Source: Chitinophagaceae bacterium UBA4407
GTDB lineage: Bacteria > Bacteroidota > Bacteroidia > Chitinophagales > Chitinophagaceae
Assembly: GCA_002390845.1 (NCBI GenBank)
Contig: DGQT01000034.1
Location: forward strand, 1-16,220
DNA: 16,220 bases
Reading direction: 5' to 3'
The position numbers and the translations under genes are program-made. Of this stretch, positions 1 through 7,573 are shown piece by piece. The first letter of the stretch is position 1, and each line of letters starts with the position of its first letter. The notes under the pieces are model-generated. The model ran no database searches. It saw nothing but the letters and a program-made list of their open reading frames with translations, and was not told the DNA's origin.

Positions 1-983
1 ACATACATTTTGTATTCGGGTATGTTTACAAATATATAGTTGCTGTCGGTTTTCGGTGTCATCCACCGCATGCGTTCCAGGTTTACCAGGATTTGCCTGG
101 CACGCTGTGCCGGGGTAACATTTAGTTCGGCAATCATCTTTGCACCAACGGCACCGTCAACACTAAGCCCCATGCGGCGTTGGAAAGATTTGGATGCTGA
201 AAATAATGCACTGTCCAGCACATTGGTAGAATCGTTTACAGCAAGATCGCCCAAACGGAATAAGCGGTCTTTTACTGTTGCAATAATTTCAGACGATTCG
301 CCAAAATGTATTGGCTTTTTTGGTTTGGTAATAGAATCCCAGTTGCCTGATTGCTGCAGCTTGTAGTACAAAGGCAGCATTTCTTTTAGTTTTTTATACG
401 CATTGTTCAGCGGTGCAAATTCATCTGCGGCTTTGTCTTTAGAAAGTATTACCGAATCAAGCAAGGCTGCAAGGTTTACTTTTTTGCGGGGTATAAACCA
501 TCCAAGATCAGTAATGCTGCTGTCGGTGCCTTTATACATTTTTGATGCATACTTAAAAAACTGGCCTGTTAAAGAAAGTTCGGTGTTCAATACCTCATCA
601 GGTGAATGTTTTTTCCTGTTCGAAAAATTATTGTAAAGGCTATCGAGATGGGCATTGTACAAGCTGCTGTCCTGCTGATTGCTGATGGTATTGCCAAGCA
701 GGTTTATAAAATTACCCGCTTGTTCGCCAAGGCCGCTGCTGTCGAACCAGGCATACTCAAAATTGCGTTGTTTGTAAAAATCCAGGAATTGCTTTTCGTG
801 GTTTTTATAGTCAGCATTTTTTTGCAGGAACTGCTCAAGCTGCAAGCTGTCTAAAAAAAGGTTGTTAAACGAGGTTATAACAGTAATGCTTTTATCTCTT
901 TCGCCTTCTTTGTTTTCGCCGCCATTGCAGGCATAAAATACAACAGGCACAATAAAAATAACAATGCTCTTCAGTGATCTCAT
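1..983 (-). CDS. L,D-transpeptidase, YcbB/LdtD-like lipoprotein (partial, C-terminus off the left edge)
   Basis: The frame is open from an ATG at 983 to the window edge and gives 327 residues. Residues 1-19 form a lipoprotein signal: basic start, hydrophobic core and a lipobox-like FYAC with Cys19. Residues ~35-230 match the helical scaffold region of the YcbB group (inference from layout). A peptidoglycan-binding-like motif (FQRRMGLSVDGAVG) is at 267-280. The family-typical lead into the catalytic domain (LERMRWM, then NYIFVNIPEYKMY) is at 302-327. The YkuD catalytic domain with its Cys nucleophile lies outside the window, so activity cannot be judged. The expected role is forming 3-3 cross-links in peptidoglycan, anchored at a membrane facing the periplasm. 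The gene is separate from the upstream GH110 gene (170-bp gap). The ATG is followed by a normal lipoprotein signal, which supports this start. Confidence 0.85.
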   Translation of the reverse strand, partial: MRSLKSIVIFIVPVVFYACNGGENKEGERDKSITVITSFNNLFLDSLQLEQFLQKNADYKNHEKQFLDFYKQRNFEYAWFDSSGLGEQAGNFINLLGNTISNQQDSSLYNAHLDSLYNNFSNRKKHSPDEVLNTELSLTGQFFKYASKMYKGTDSSITDLGWFIPRKKVNLAALLDSVILSKDKAADEFAPLNNAYKKLKEMLPLYYKLQQSGNWDSITKPKKPIHFGESSEIIATVKDRLFRLGDLAVNDSTNVLDSALFSASKSFQRRMGLSVDGAVGAKMIAELNVTPAQRARQILVNLERMRWMTPKTDSNYIFVNIPEYKMY

Positions 984-985
984 GC

Positions 986-1025
986 TAAGGTTGGTTAATA
1001 ATATGAATATACGTAAGGTTGGTTA
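986..1025 (-). promoter_or_regulatory. 12-nt direct repeat just upstream of the L,D-transpeptidase start
   Basis: The 12-mer TAAGGTTGGTTA (plus strand) occurs at 986-997 and again at 1014-1025, a period of 28 nt, beginning 2 nt before the ATG at 983. Two identical half-sites nearly three helical turns apart could bind a regulator. No clear Bacteroidota -33/-7 promoter was found here, and the function is inferred only. Confidence 0.35.
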
Positions 1026-1057
1026 GCAGGATAAAATTTTTTTTGAACCCGGCAGGA

Positions 1058-1133
1058 GTTTTTAATGGCATCGCCTGTTGCGTCGCACTATTGTACAATC
1101 GGAAGTTGATTGAGCTTTTACCGGTGCGTAGAC
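1058..1133 (+). repeat. REP-like intergenic repeat, copy A
   Basis: It contains TTGCGTCGCAC at 1078-1088, preceded by AATGGCATCGCC (1064-1075) and followed by GAGCTTTTACCGGTGCGTAGA (1112-1132). The central hairpin is decayed (GCAC-tatt-GTAC instead of CGCAC-tctt-GTGCG). It lies downstream of the GH110 stop codon, in the 170-bp gap before the L,D-transpeptidase. It is the only copy without an inverted partner nearby. Confidence 0.8.
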
Positions 1134-1153
1134 CGAAGCGATTAGCAGCTTAA

Positions 1154-2986
1154 TTATTCCGACACGGTTACCTGTAGGGACTTATCACTTTTTACTTCTT
1201 TAGCCGGCGTTCCTTTTAGCAAAATATTTTTCCCCAGCACATCATCCAAAAGTTGATTGCCCATTACCTGTACATCCTTGCAGCCTTCAAGTGTTATCAT
1301 GTACTTACGGTAATGAAAGGGCGTATACTTTGTTGAGCGCTGAATAATATTGTCGCTAAAGATGAGGCCTTCCGTTGATTTGGCATAAAGCACGGGATAA
1401 TCAAACGGATGAAAAGTATTCTGCACAATCGTAATGTTGCGGTGAAACGGGTTATCTACATGCGGCTTGGGTATTTCCGGATCAATGCTGATGATCGCTT
1501 CGCAAAACTGGTACATCGATGTAAGGCACGCATCATTAAAAGTGTTGTTGCGAATGGTTACATTTTTTACCGCGCCTGATTCGTACCAGCCATTCGCGTC
1601 ACCGGGAATTAAGATAGCACTGCCGCTCGATTCAAAAGTATTTTGCTCAATAAGCACTTCGCCGGGTGTTGACATTAAAATACCCCTCGCCCTGTTAGAA
1701 CCAAAGTAACTGTTGCTGATGCTTACATCGGGTGTCCATGTAAGATTCTCCAAAGCATCACCCGCCATGATATCCGCAGGAATATTGTTGATAAAAGTTA
1801 TTTCGAATTCTTCCGGCGATAATTTTTTGAAAGAAGCAACTTTTCCCATCGCCACAGTACTCATGGATTCGTTTTCTATAAAGCCAACTTCATCATTTGC
1901 TTCTGCCCAGGTAAAACCAATACTTTGCGGGTGAACAAATTTGCATTTGAGTGCCTTGCTGCTCATCTTTTCGGTTATCAGCACGCTGGTGCCATGCACG
2001 TTGATCGGGTCATCCATTAGCCCCATAAAACTGCAACTGTCAATATCAATTTTGCCTTTACAGTTAGAGAAATGAAAGCCATCATCATGGCCGGATAATA
2101 CGCGGTTCTTCGCTTTGTTCGGCACACAGTTTACGTTCCTGAATGTTAAGTTCTCTGAGTACTGCGATAAAATGCCCAGCCCCGCAGTCTGGTACATATT
2201 CATGTTTTCAATCGTCACGTTTTTGCTGTTCTGTATAAACGTTCCTGCGTGCTCACGGGCACTGTGCCGCAGCACCAAATAGTTGCCCACTGCGGGTTTG
2301 CGTTTAAACGGATAAGTCAAACGCACGATGCCTTTTTCTATTTCTGTGGCTTTGTAATTATCCCATCCATCGCCCAGGCATCCATCATCGCCGGTGCGCT
2401 GTGTTATAAACTTTGAATCTTTATCAAATTCCATCGCGTCCCAGAACGGGCTTTTCCATCCTTCGCCCACAAAAACGAGCTTATCGTTTTCTATAACGTA
2501 AGGCGATTCATAAGCGTTAATCTGCAGATCAATATAATCACCCGTAACATGCAGCACCTGCGCCTGTGCCGTCATAGGAATATCCCAATCTATGTTTACA
2601 TTTTCAATGCGGATGTTGTTGCTGCCATCAATCGTGAATGGTTGCATGCGGCCATGAAAAATAAAATCAGATCCGCCACAATCAATGGTGATGTTGTTTG
2701 CTTGCTCAATCAATATCGGGCAGGTACGCAAGGGGATCACATCGGTATTCGATTCATAGTATTGCTTCTCCGCGCAATACTGCGGCCAGAAATCATAACG
2801 GCCTTTAGGAAACAGCAGCACTGCATTCGCTTTGGTTTTGCATAACTCAATCGCTTTGGCAACAAAGGGCACGGCATTTTCCCTGGAGCCGGGTTGGTAA
2901 CCAAATTGTGTAATAGAAATTGTATCCTGGCAAAAGCAATTGGCGCAAAAAAGTATATGTGCAAGTGTTAGAATTGGTTTCATCAT
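1154..2986 (-). CDS. GH110 exo-alpha-1,3-galactosidase, secreted
   Basis: The 610-residue product resembles the GH110 enzymes (AgaBb/FragA group), which cleave terminal alpha-1,3-linked galactose, for example from blood-group B or linear alpha-Gal glycans. From the ATG at 2986, residues ~1-20 form a signal peptide ending FCQ, and the mature part begins DTISITQFGYQPGSRENAV, a family hallmark. The rest is rich in right-handed beta-helix repeats (NITI, NIRIENVNI, NVTIENMNMYQ, NLTFRNVN). Asp302 in HDDGFHFSN and Asp325-Asp326 in LMDDPINVHGT have the same spacing (23/24 residues) as the three acidic residues I recall as essential in a characterised Pseudoalteromonas GH110 enzyme. A longer frame begins at a TTG (3019), but that would bury the signal peptide; the ATG at 2983 is equally possible. 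No SusC/SusD pair is adjacent. Confidence 0.88.
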   Translation of the reverse strand: MMKPILTLAHILFCANCFCQDTISITQFGYQPGSRENAVPFVAKAIELCKTKANAVLLFPKGRYDFWPQYCAEKQYYESNTDVIPLRTCPILIEQANNITIDCGGSDFIFHGRMQPFTIDGSNNIRIENVNIDWDIPMTAQAQVLHVTGDYIDLQINAYESPYVIENDKLVFVGEGWKSPFWDAMEFDKDSKFITQRTGDDGCLGDGWDNYKATEIEKGIVRLTYPFKRKPAVGNYLVLRHSAREHAGTFIQNSKNVTIENMNMYQTAGLGILSQYSENLTFRNVNCVPNKAKNRVLSGHDDGFHFSNCKGKIDIDSCSFMGLMDDPINVHGTSVLITEKMSSKALKCKFVHPQSIGFTWAEANDEVGFIENESMSTVAMGKVASFKKLSPEEFEITFINNIPADIMAGDALENLTWTPDVSISNSYFGSNRARGILMSTPGEVLIEQNTFESSGSAILIPGDANGWYESGAVKNVTIRNNTFNDACLTSMYQFCEAIISIDPEIPKPHVDNPFHRNITIVQNTFHPFDYPVLYAKSTEGLIFSDNIIQRSTKYTPFHYRKYMITLEGCKDVQVMGNQLLDDVLGKNILLKGTPAKEVKSDKSLQVTVSE

Positions 2987-3071
2987 TTCGTCTGCTGATT
3001 GTGTTATTTGGGTCTGCAAAAGCAGAACCGAATGTAGAATATTTTTATGTTCCCGGCTATGGTATATTATA

Positions 3072-3138
3072 GCATCGCCTCTTGCGTCGCACTCTTGTGC
3101 GTTTGGGTGTTGATTGGGCTTTTAACGGTGCGTAGATT
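3072..3138 (+). repeat. REP-like intergenic repeat, copy B (left arm around the orphan gene)
   Basis: It contains GCATCGCCT (3072-3080), TTGCGTCGCAC (3082-3092), an intact hairpin CGCAC-tctt-GTGCG (3088-3101), and the distal end CGGTGCGTAGATT (3126-3138). That distal 13-mer is exactly inverted at 3851-3863 in copy C. The 5' CGCAC could pair with either of two downstream GTGCG segments, so two folds are possible. Confidence 0.85.
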
Positions 3139-3195
3139 GCGTGGGGTTCGCAAATGCAGCTTATATGGATATATATACGAAGGCTTTATTGAAAC

Positions 3196-3226
3196 TTTTG
3201 TTTACTTTCAAATTAGGCCTAATTTG
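3196..3226 (+). promoter_or_regulatory. Perfect 18-bp palindrome CAAATTAGGCCTAATTTG overlapping a possible promoter
   Basis: The 18 bases at 3209-3226 equal their own reverse complement. The right half contains TAATTTG (3220-3226), one base short of the Bacteroidota -7 consensus TAnnTTTG. A TTTTG lies at 3196-3200, about where a -33 element would be. If real, the palindrome would be an operator over the -7 element of the orphan gene, giving a leader of ~130 nt. The palindrome is certain; the promoter and operator roles are inference. Confidence 0.5.
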
Positions 3227-3364
3227 CTGACATGCCAGAGTTAAATTCCTTTGGCAAATAAAGAACATAGGCCAAACAGTTAGAATTATAAGCATCAATG
3301 GCAGACTTCATATGCAGGTCGAGATTCACTTTAGTCTGTTATTCAAAAAATAAAAAAATATCTG

Positions 3365-3832
3365 ATGATAGAATTAGAACCAAGCTTTAGGCAATTTTTA
3401 GAGGATAACTTTGAGCTGATTGAAAGTAAATTTGATGGCGCAGTTAATATTTATTCTTCTAAAAAATTGAAGTTGAGAATTGTGCGTGATCAAAACACAA
3501 AATTGTTCATGGATATTTCAACACTTGATAATCCTCAAACATCTTCTGACTGGGTTATCATGGATGACTTGCGCTCTTATATGTTGAATAATGATGACTA
3601 TTTAGAATACACAGACTTTTATAAAGTTTCAAGTTTCTTTCAAGAAAATTTTGATAATATTCTTTCATTGCTAAATATGAACTATGACAATGTTAAAAAA
3701 GCTTTGAAAGAAAGAGGAGAATACCGTGCAGAATTAAGATACGGGCCTATACAAAAACAGGACTTTCAGAGTACTCATAAATCTTTTAAAGAAAATCAAC
3801 AACAAAATAAGAAACCTTGGTGGAAATTTTAA
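3365..3832 (+). CDS. Orphan 155-residue protein of unknown function, AT-rich
   Basis: I do not recognise this protein. It is soluble (no signal peptide, no membrane segment), acidic over most of its length, and ends in a basic Gln/Lys-rich tail (~135-155) with a final KPWWKF. The N-terminal half looks mixed alpha/beta (LEDNFELIESKFDGAVNIYS; LKLRIVRDQNTKLFMDIS), and the middle appears helical (FFQENFDNILSLLN). The size and style recall small companion or immunity-type proteins, but no family can be named. A hand count over 3421-3780 gives 109 G+C of 360 (~30%), against 29 of 60 in a sample line of the neighbouring GH92 gene. It is a monocistron between inverted repeat copies B and C, with no Shine-Dalgarno sequence. 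Composition and flanks suggest a recent acquisition. The start is the first ATG of the open frame. Confidence 0.7.
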   Translation: MIELEPSFRQFLEDNFELIESKFDGAVNIYSSKKLKLRIVRDQNTKLFMDISTLDNPQTSSDWVIMDDLRSYMLNNDDYLEYTDFYKVSSFFQENFDNILSLLNMNYDNVKKALKERGEYRAELRYGPIQKQDFQSTHKSFKENQQQNKKPWWKF

Positions 3833-3850
3833 AATTGAAGACTATATCGA

Positions 3851-3925
3851 AATCTACGCACCGGTAAAAGCTCAATTCCTAATCCAACCGCACAAGAGTG
3901 CGACGCAAGCAAAGCTTCATAGATG
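3851..3925 (-). repeat. REP-like intergenic repeat, copy C (right arm around the orphan gene)
   Basis: This is an inverted copy. It has AATCTACGCACCG at 3851-3863, then GTAAAAGCTCAAT, then the hairpin CGCAC-aaga-GTGCG (3889-3902) and the core GTGCGACGCAA (3898-3908). The outer flank AAAGCTTCATAGATGTTCC (3911-3929) resembles that of copy D2 (7731-7749), so the family includes more than the core. It lies between the convergent 3' ends of the orphan and GH92 genes. Confidence 0.85.
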
Positions 3926-3940
3926 TTCCATAGTTTGGTC

Positions 3941-3962
3941 CATCCTTCGGCTCCGCTCAGGA
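3941..3962 (-). repeat. Second intergenic repeat type, 22 bp, copy 1
   Basis: The 22 bases are the exact reverse complement of 10186-10207. Read on the minus strand it contains CTGAGCGGAGCCGAAGGAT, an imperfect palindrome (TCC...GGA around CGG-ag-CCG). It lies beside REP-like copy C, just as the other copy lies beside copy E. It resembles a motif often seen between genes in many bacterial genomes (recalled, not checked). Confidence 0.7.
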
Positions 3963-3997
3963 CTTATATTTCGCTTCAATCAACTCCAAACTGCAAA

Positions 3998-6205
3998 CTA
4001 TTTCCCCGGCCTGTCTGCATCACTAACGCCCCACTTTAAAGAAGGTTTATTGCCCATTATAAGTACAAGTGTGCCGCCTTTTAAAATATCGCTATGTTTA
4101 ATAAATGATTTTGTGTAAGGCTTTGCATTGAGCGTTGCCGACTGTATATACATATTTTTATCGCTGAGGTTTTTGGCGGTTACGGTAAACGTTTTTCCAT
4201 TGGCGAGTTTAATGGTTGTTTCGTTCATGAGCGGCATGCTAAAAACATACTCGCCGCTTGCAGCATTTACGGGATAAAAACCGAGTGCACTCCACACATA
4301 CCATGCACTCATTTGTCCGCAGTCTTCGTTGCCGCAAAGGCCGTCTGGTTTATTCGTGTACAGGTTTTTGGTGATGTAGCTTACACGCTCTGCACTCTTA
4401 TAAGGCATGCCCGCATAGTTGTAGAGATAAGCGATGTGGTGACTGGGTTCGTTGCCATGTGCATACTGGCCAACCAACCCGCTGATATCGTTGGAAACGT
4501 TGGTGCCATTGAGTTGTGAGCTTACGGTAAAAAGTGAATCCAGCTTTTTTACGAATTGCTGTTCACTGCCATGCGCATGAATAAGTCCGTAAACATCCTG
4601 CGGCACAAACCAGCTATGTTGCCAGGAATTGCCTTCGGTAAACATGGCTTTATCGGGATCGTGTTCGGAGTAGTACGGATCAAAAGTTTGCACCCATTTT
4701 CCATTTGAATTTTTCGCTCTTGTAAAACCAATGGTTGTATCAAATAGATTTTTCCATGAAGTGGAGCGCTGCATAAAAGTATTGTAGTCGTCTGTCTTAT
4801 TCAGCTTCTTTGCTACCTGTGCAATGCACCAATCGTCGTAAGCATATTCGAGTGTTACAGTTACACTGCTGCCATATTTATCCTGTGGCACATAACCATA
4901 TTGCCGGTAAACATCTGTGCCGCGAATCGTTTGCATGGCGCTTTTTTTCATGGCTTCAAAAGCTTTAACGGAATCAATTCCTTTGAAGCCTTTGAGGATT
5001 GCATCGGTGATAATTGGAATAGCATGATAGCCCGTCATGGTATTGGTTTCGTTGAACTGCAAATCCCAAACTGGCAACAAACCATACTGATCGTAGAAGT
5101 CGAGATACGAGTTAATAATGTCGGGAACCCGCTGTGGCTGCAACAAAGTAAACAAAGGGCTTTCGGCGCGGAATACATCCCACAAAGAGCTTACAGAATA
5201 CACCGCATGATCGCTGTGCTGCACATTGCCTTTTACATTTTTATAATTTCCATTTGCATCGCTGAATAAGGAAGGTGCCAAATAACTATGGTATAAAGCG
5301 GTGTAAAAAGTTTGCTTCAACGCTTTGTTGTTTGTTTTTACTGCAACCTTACCAAGTTCTTTTTCCCAGCTTGCTTCTGCTGCTTTTTTAGCTTCATTGA
5401 AATTGATGTTTTGTGTTTGCTCCAATGCTTTTAATGCGCCCTGTATGTTGGCAAAACTTAAGGCCACTTTCATTTCTATGGATTCGTTGGCTTTTGTATC
5501 GAACAGCAAGCAGGCCACAACGTTTTTATTTTTTACGGAGTCCCTCGCCGTGCGGTTGATGCCTTCAAAAAAAACTTTACTCTTTACGGGTTTTGATGTG
5601 CGTACTGCAAAAAATACACGCTGATCTTTTGCCCATCCCGTAGAGTAGCGGTAACCTGCAAATGTGCTGTCGTTAATACGTTTGAAGAAACATTCGTTGG
5701 CGGCATCCCAGTTGATGGCGAAGCCAAGATCGAAACGAATCATCGCATCTTTTGCTTCGGGAAAAGTGTAGCGGTGAAAGCCGCAGTAATTGCTACAGGT
5801 GAGTTCTGCTTTTATGTTGAAATCTTTCAGCAGTACACTATAATAACCCGGCGATGCTTTCTCCTCTGCATGCGAAAAACTGCTGATGATCTTTGCTGTG
5901 GAAGGTTGTTTATTTACCATTGGCAAAACCGAAATATCGGCGAGGTCGCCAATGCCCGTACCGCTTAAATGCGTGTGGCTGAAACCCTGTATAATACTAT
6001 CGCTGTAATTGTAACCGCTGCACCAATCCCAGCCATTAGTGCCATTGTCCGGACTTATCTGCACCATACCAAAAGGCATTACTGCACCGGGGTAAGTATG
6101 GCCATGCGCAGCCGTACCAATGAACGGATTTACATAATCAATTACACGTTGTGCAAAGGTTGAAGCTGATATAAAACACAGAAAAATAACAATGAATTTT
6201 TTCAT
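3998..6205 (-). CDS. GH92 alpha-mannosidase, secreted
   Basis: The 735-residue product belongs to the calcium-dependent, inverting exo-alpha-mannosidases that trim alpha-mannosides of N-glycans or yeast mannan. Residues 1-19 are a signal peptide ending in AQ. An N-terminal beta-sandwich follows (~20-260, with VNPFIGTAAHGHTYPGAVMPFGMVQISPD and QGFSHTHLSGTG), then an alpha/alpha barrel (~275-735). Visible family motifs are FTEGNSWQHSW, whose Glu524 sits at the expected general acid, HGNEPSHH (583-590), and CGNEDCGQMSAWY, whose acidic pair Glu627-Asp628 lies near the expected base and calcium region. Length is typical. The start is the ATG at 6205; the longer open frame from 6292 would put 29 non-signal residues before the signal peptide. 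It lies 95 bp downstream of the ceramidase-like gene on the same strand and has its own leader, so both co-transcription and separate initiation are possible. Confidence 0.92.
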   Translation of the reverse strand: MKKFIVIFLCFISASTFAQRVIDYVNPFIGTAAHGHTYPGAVMPFGMVQISPDNGTNGWDWCSGYNYSDSIIQGFSHTHLSGTGIGDLADISVLPMVNKQPSTAKIISSFSHAEEKASPGYYSVLLKDFNIKAELTCSNYCGFHRYTFPEAKDAMIRFDLGFAINWDAANECFFKRINDSTFAGYRYSTGWAKDQRVFFAVRTSKPVKSKVFFEGINRTARDSVKNKNVVACLLFDTKANESIEMKVALSFANIQGALKALEQTQNINFNEAKKAAEASWEKELGKVAVKTNNKALKQTFYTALYHSYLAPSLFSDANGNYKNVKGNVQHSDHAVYSVSSLWDVFRAESPLFTLLQPQRVPDIINSYLDFYDQYGLLPVWDLQFNETNTMTGYHAIPIITDAILKGFKGIDSVKAFEAMKKSAMQTIRGTDVYRQYGYVPQDKYGSSVTVTLEYAYDDWCIAQVAKKLNKTDDYNTFMQRSTSWKNLFDTTIGFTRAKNSNGKWVQTFDPYYSEHDPDKAMFTEGNSWQHSWFVPQDVYGLIHAHGSEQQFVKKLDSLFTVSSQLNGTNVSNDISGLVGQYAHGNEPSHHIAYLYNYAGMPYKSAERVSYITKNLYTNKPDGLCGNEDCGQMSAWYVWSALGFYPVNAASGEYVFSMPLMNETTIKLANGKTFTVTAKNLSDKNMYIQSATLNAKPYTKSFIKHSDILKGGTLVLIMGNKPSLKWGVSDADRPGK

Positions 6206-6236
6206 AAAGAATACCGTATTGATAAGAGGAAAATTT

Positions 6237-6263
6237 ATCAGCCAAGCTACAGAAAAAGAATGA
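6237..6263 (-). promoter_or_regulatory. Shared leader block upstream of the GH92 gene
   Basis: This 27-nt block matches 25 of 27 positions of 7574-7600, upstream of the ceramidase-like gene. In both cases it ends exactly 31 nt before the start codon. Further shared pieces (ATTGATAAG and AAAATTT, plus strand) fill the interval. On the minus strand it begins TCATTCTTTTTCTGTAG. It may be a duplicated promoter, operator or 5' UTR element. Confidence 0.6.
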
Positions 6264-6300
6264 TCCGAAGGTTCGCGACAAAACCCGCCCACATCAATTA

Positions 6301-7542
6301 TTACTTACTTAATGCTTCAATTGTTTTCATAATAAAATCTTTTGTTTGCGGGCCCACACTCATGCTGCACAAATATTCGCTGTTGGGTATTTTTTTTGAG
6401 GCATCGAAAAATTCGGGCTTCAGTATATAACCCAGTGCATCCATACTAAGGCCCAGTACAAACTTTGGCCCGTTTGTTTTCATTAATTCTTTTGTAGCAA
6501 AACTCATTGCAGGAACCGTTTCACCGGGATGCGTTGCAAAACATGCTTCACCAATATTGAAAAATGCAATTTCTGTAGTAACCGAATCTGTAATCTTTCG
6601 CTGAATAACATTTAATGCAGACAACTGTTTGAAGCCTTCATTCTCAACAGGCATGGTAAGCAGTTTGCTTTTGAATATAATTTTATTTTGCTGAAGCAGT
6701 TGCGGATTTTGTAAAACAGTTAAAACAGTTGCTGCCAGGCCATTACCTTTTTCGTAAGCATCTTTAAAAGTTTTGGGTACATGCTCGGGTTGAACCCACC
6801 CACCAATGGCGCCCTGCAGAAACATGTTTACGCCACCTTGTTTTTTATTTAAAAAGTCGTAGTAACCTGCTACATAATCGGCACTTGTTTCGCCGGTGCT
6901 GCCATCCATTACAGTTGGGTGGCAGGCAAAGTTTGTAAGCGTTGCAATGTTTTTATTTTGCGCATCAATAAACTGTAAAACTGTTACTGAACGGTCAAGC
7001 TCGGCGGGCTGCGAAATATTCTCCACCCAGTCTTCGCCGTAGTGGCTCACTGCATACTGCGCGGTTGCAGGCTGCATGCTGTTGTAAGCTTTTACAATTG
7101 TTGCTGCGGCCGTTGAAACAAATGATTGCATAAACAAACTGTCCACACCCGAATGCATCATATCGGTGCCCCAAATGCCCACCACATCGGGGCCTGAGTG
7201 TGTATGCGTTGATGACATTATAATATTTTCTGCGGGAAAATCAGTCAACTCTTTTTTTACTGCATCTCGTACCTGTAGCAGTTGCGGGTACAGCATCCCA
7301 ATGCAGTCAACCGTAAAAATGGCCATGGTATTTTCTCCATTGCTTATCACAACTGCTTTTACAAACAGGTCATCATGCATACCGGTAAAGTGCCTGTTCC
7401 GGTCGCCGCCTGCAATAAACAACCCGGCTTTTGGTGTAATGATAGCAGAAGCTGCACCTGCTTTAAAACCAGCAGCATTTTGCGCGGTTAAATTTTGTAC
7501 AGCAACAACAACGATGAGCAAAAGCAATAATATTTTTTTCAT
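6301..7542 (-). CDS. Secreted neutral-ceramidase-like hydrolase (N-terminal domain only)
   Basis: The 413-residue protein has a signal peptide (1-21, ending TAQ) and one domain of the neutral/alkaline non-lysosomal ceramidase family. The fold markers are FKAGAASAIITPKAG (26-40), TVDCIG (77-82), STHTHSGPD (111-119) and NFACHPTVM (204-212). His113 or His115 and His208 are the likely zinc ligands, by analogy with the Pseudomonas aeruginosa enzyme. Where that enzyme has its nucleophile serine (G-N-L-S-P), this protein reads QGAIGGWVQP (243-252), without the serine. The C-terminal immunoglobulin-like domain of true ceramidases is also absent. Cleavage of ceramide is therefore doubtful; the protein may be a zinc-dependent hydrolase of another amide or ester. 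It sits upstream of GH92 with a matching leader, which suggests joint expression with the glycosidase. Confidence 0.8.
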   Translation of the reverse strand: MKKILLLLLIVVVAVQNLTAQNAAGFKAGAASAIITPKAGLFIAGGDRNRHFTGMHDDLFVKAVVISNGENTMAIFTVDCIGMLYPQLLQVRDAVKKELTDFPAENIIMSSTHTHSGPDVVGIWGTDMMHSGVDSLFMQSFVSTAAATIVKAYNSMQPATAQYAVSHYGEDWVENISQPAELDRSVTVLQFIDAQNKNIATLTNFACHPTVMDGSTGETSADYVAGYYDFLNKKQGGVNMFLQGAIGGWVQPEHVPKTFKDAYEKGNGLAATVLTVLQNPQLLQQNKIIFKSKLLTMPVENEGFKQLSALNVIQRKITDSVTTEIAFFNIGEACFATHPGETVPAMSFATKELMKTNGPKFVLGLSMDALGYILKPEFFDASKKIPNSEYLCSMSVGPQTKDFIMKTIEALSK

Positions 7543-7573
7543 ACAATGGCCTTATTGATAAGTAAAATTTTTT

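Larger units (their letters stand above)
2987..3364. other. Intergenic region, 378 bp, between divergent GH110 and orphan genes
   Basis: It holds repeat copy B (3072-3138), a perfect 18-bp palindrome (3209-3226), a possible promoter for the orphan gene, and an A-rich tract just before that gene's start. A 65-codon frame at 3047-3244 runs through the repeat and is not credible as a gene. Confidence 0.7.

Noticed and set aside
40..854. Three plus-strand frames (40-366, 403-636, 606-854)
   Set aside because: All lie antisense to the continuous minus-strand L,D-transpeptidase frame, which has a lipoprotein signal and recognisable family motifs.
1154..3019. Longer GH110 start at a TTG (3019)
   Set aside because: The extra residues precede a signal peptide that begins at the ATG at 2986 or 2983.
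3047..3244. A 65-codon plus-strand frame upstream of the orphan gene
   Set aside because: It runs straight through repeat copy B and the palindrome, its translation shows no family features, and there is no ribosome-binding site.
3998..6292. Longer GH92 start at 6292
   Set aside because: It would add 29 residues before a perfect signal peptide (MKKFIVIFLCFISASTFAQ) and would cover the shared leader block.
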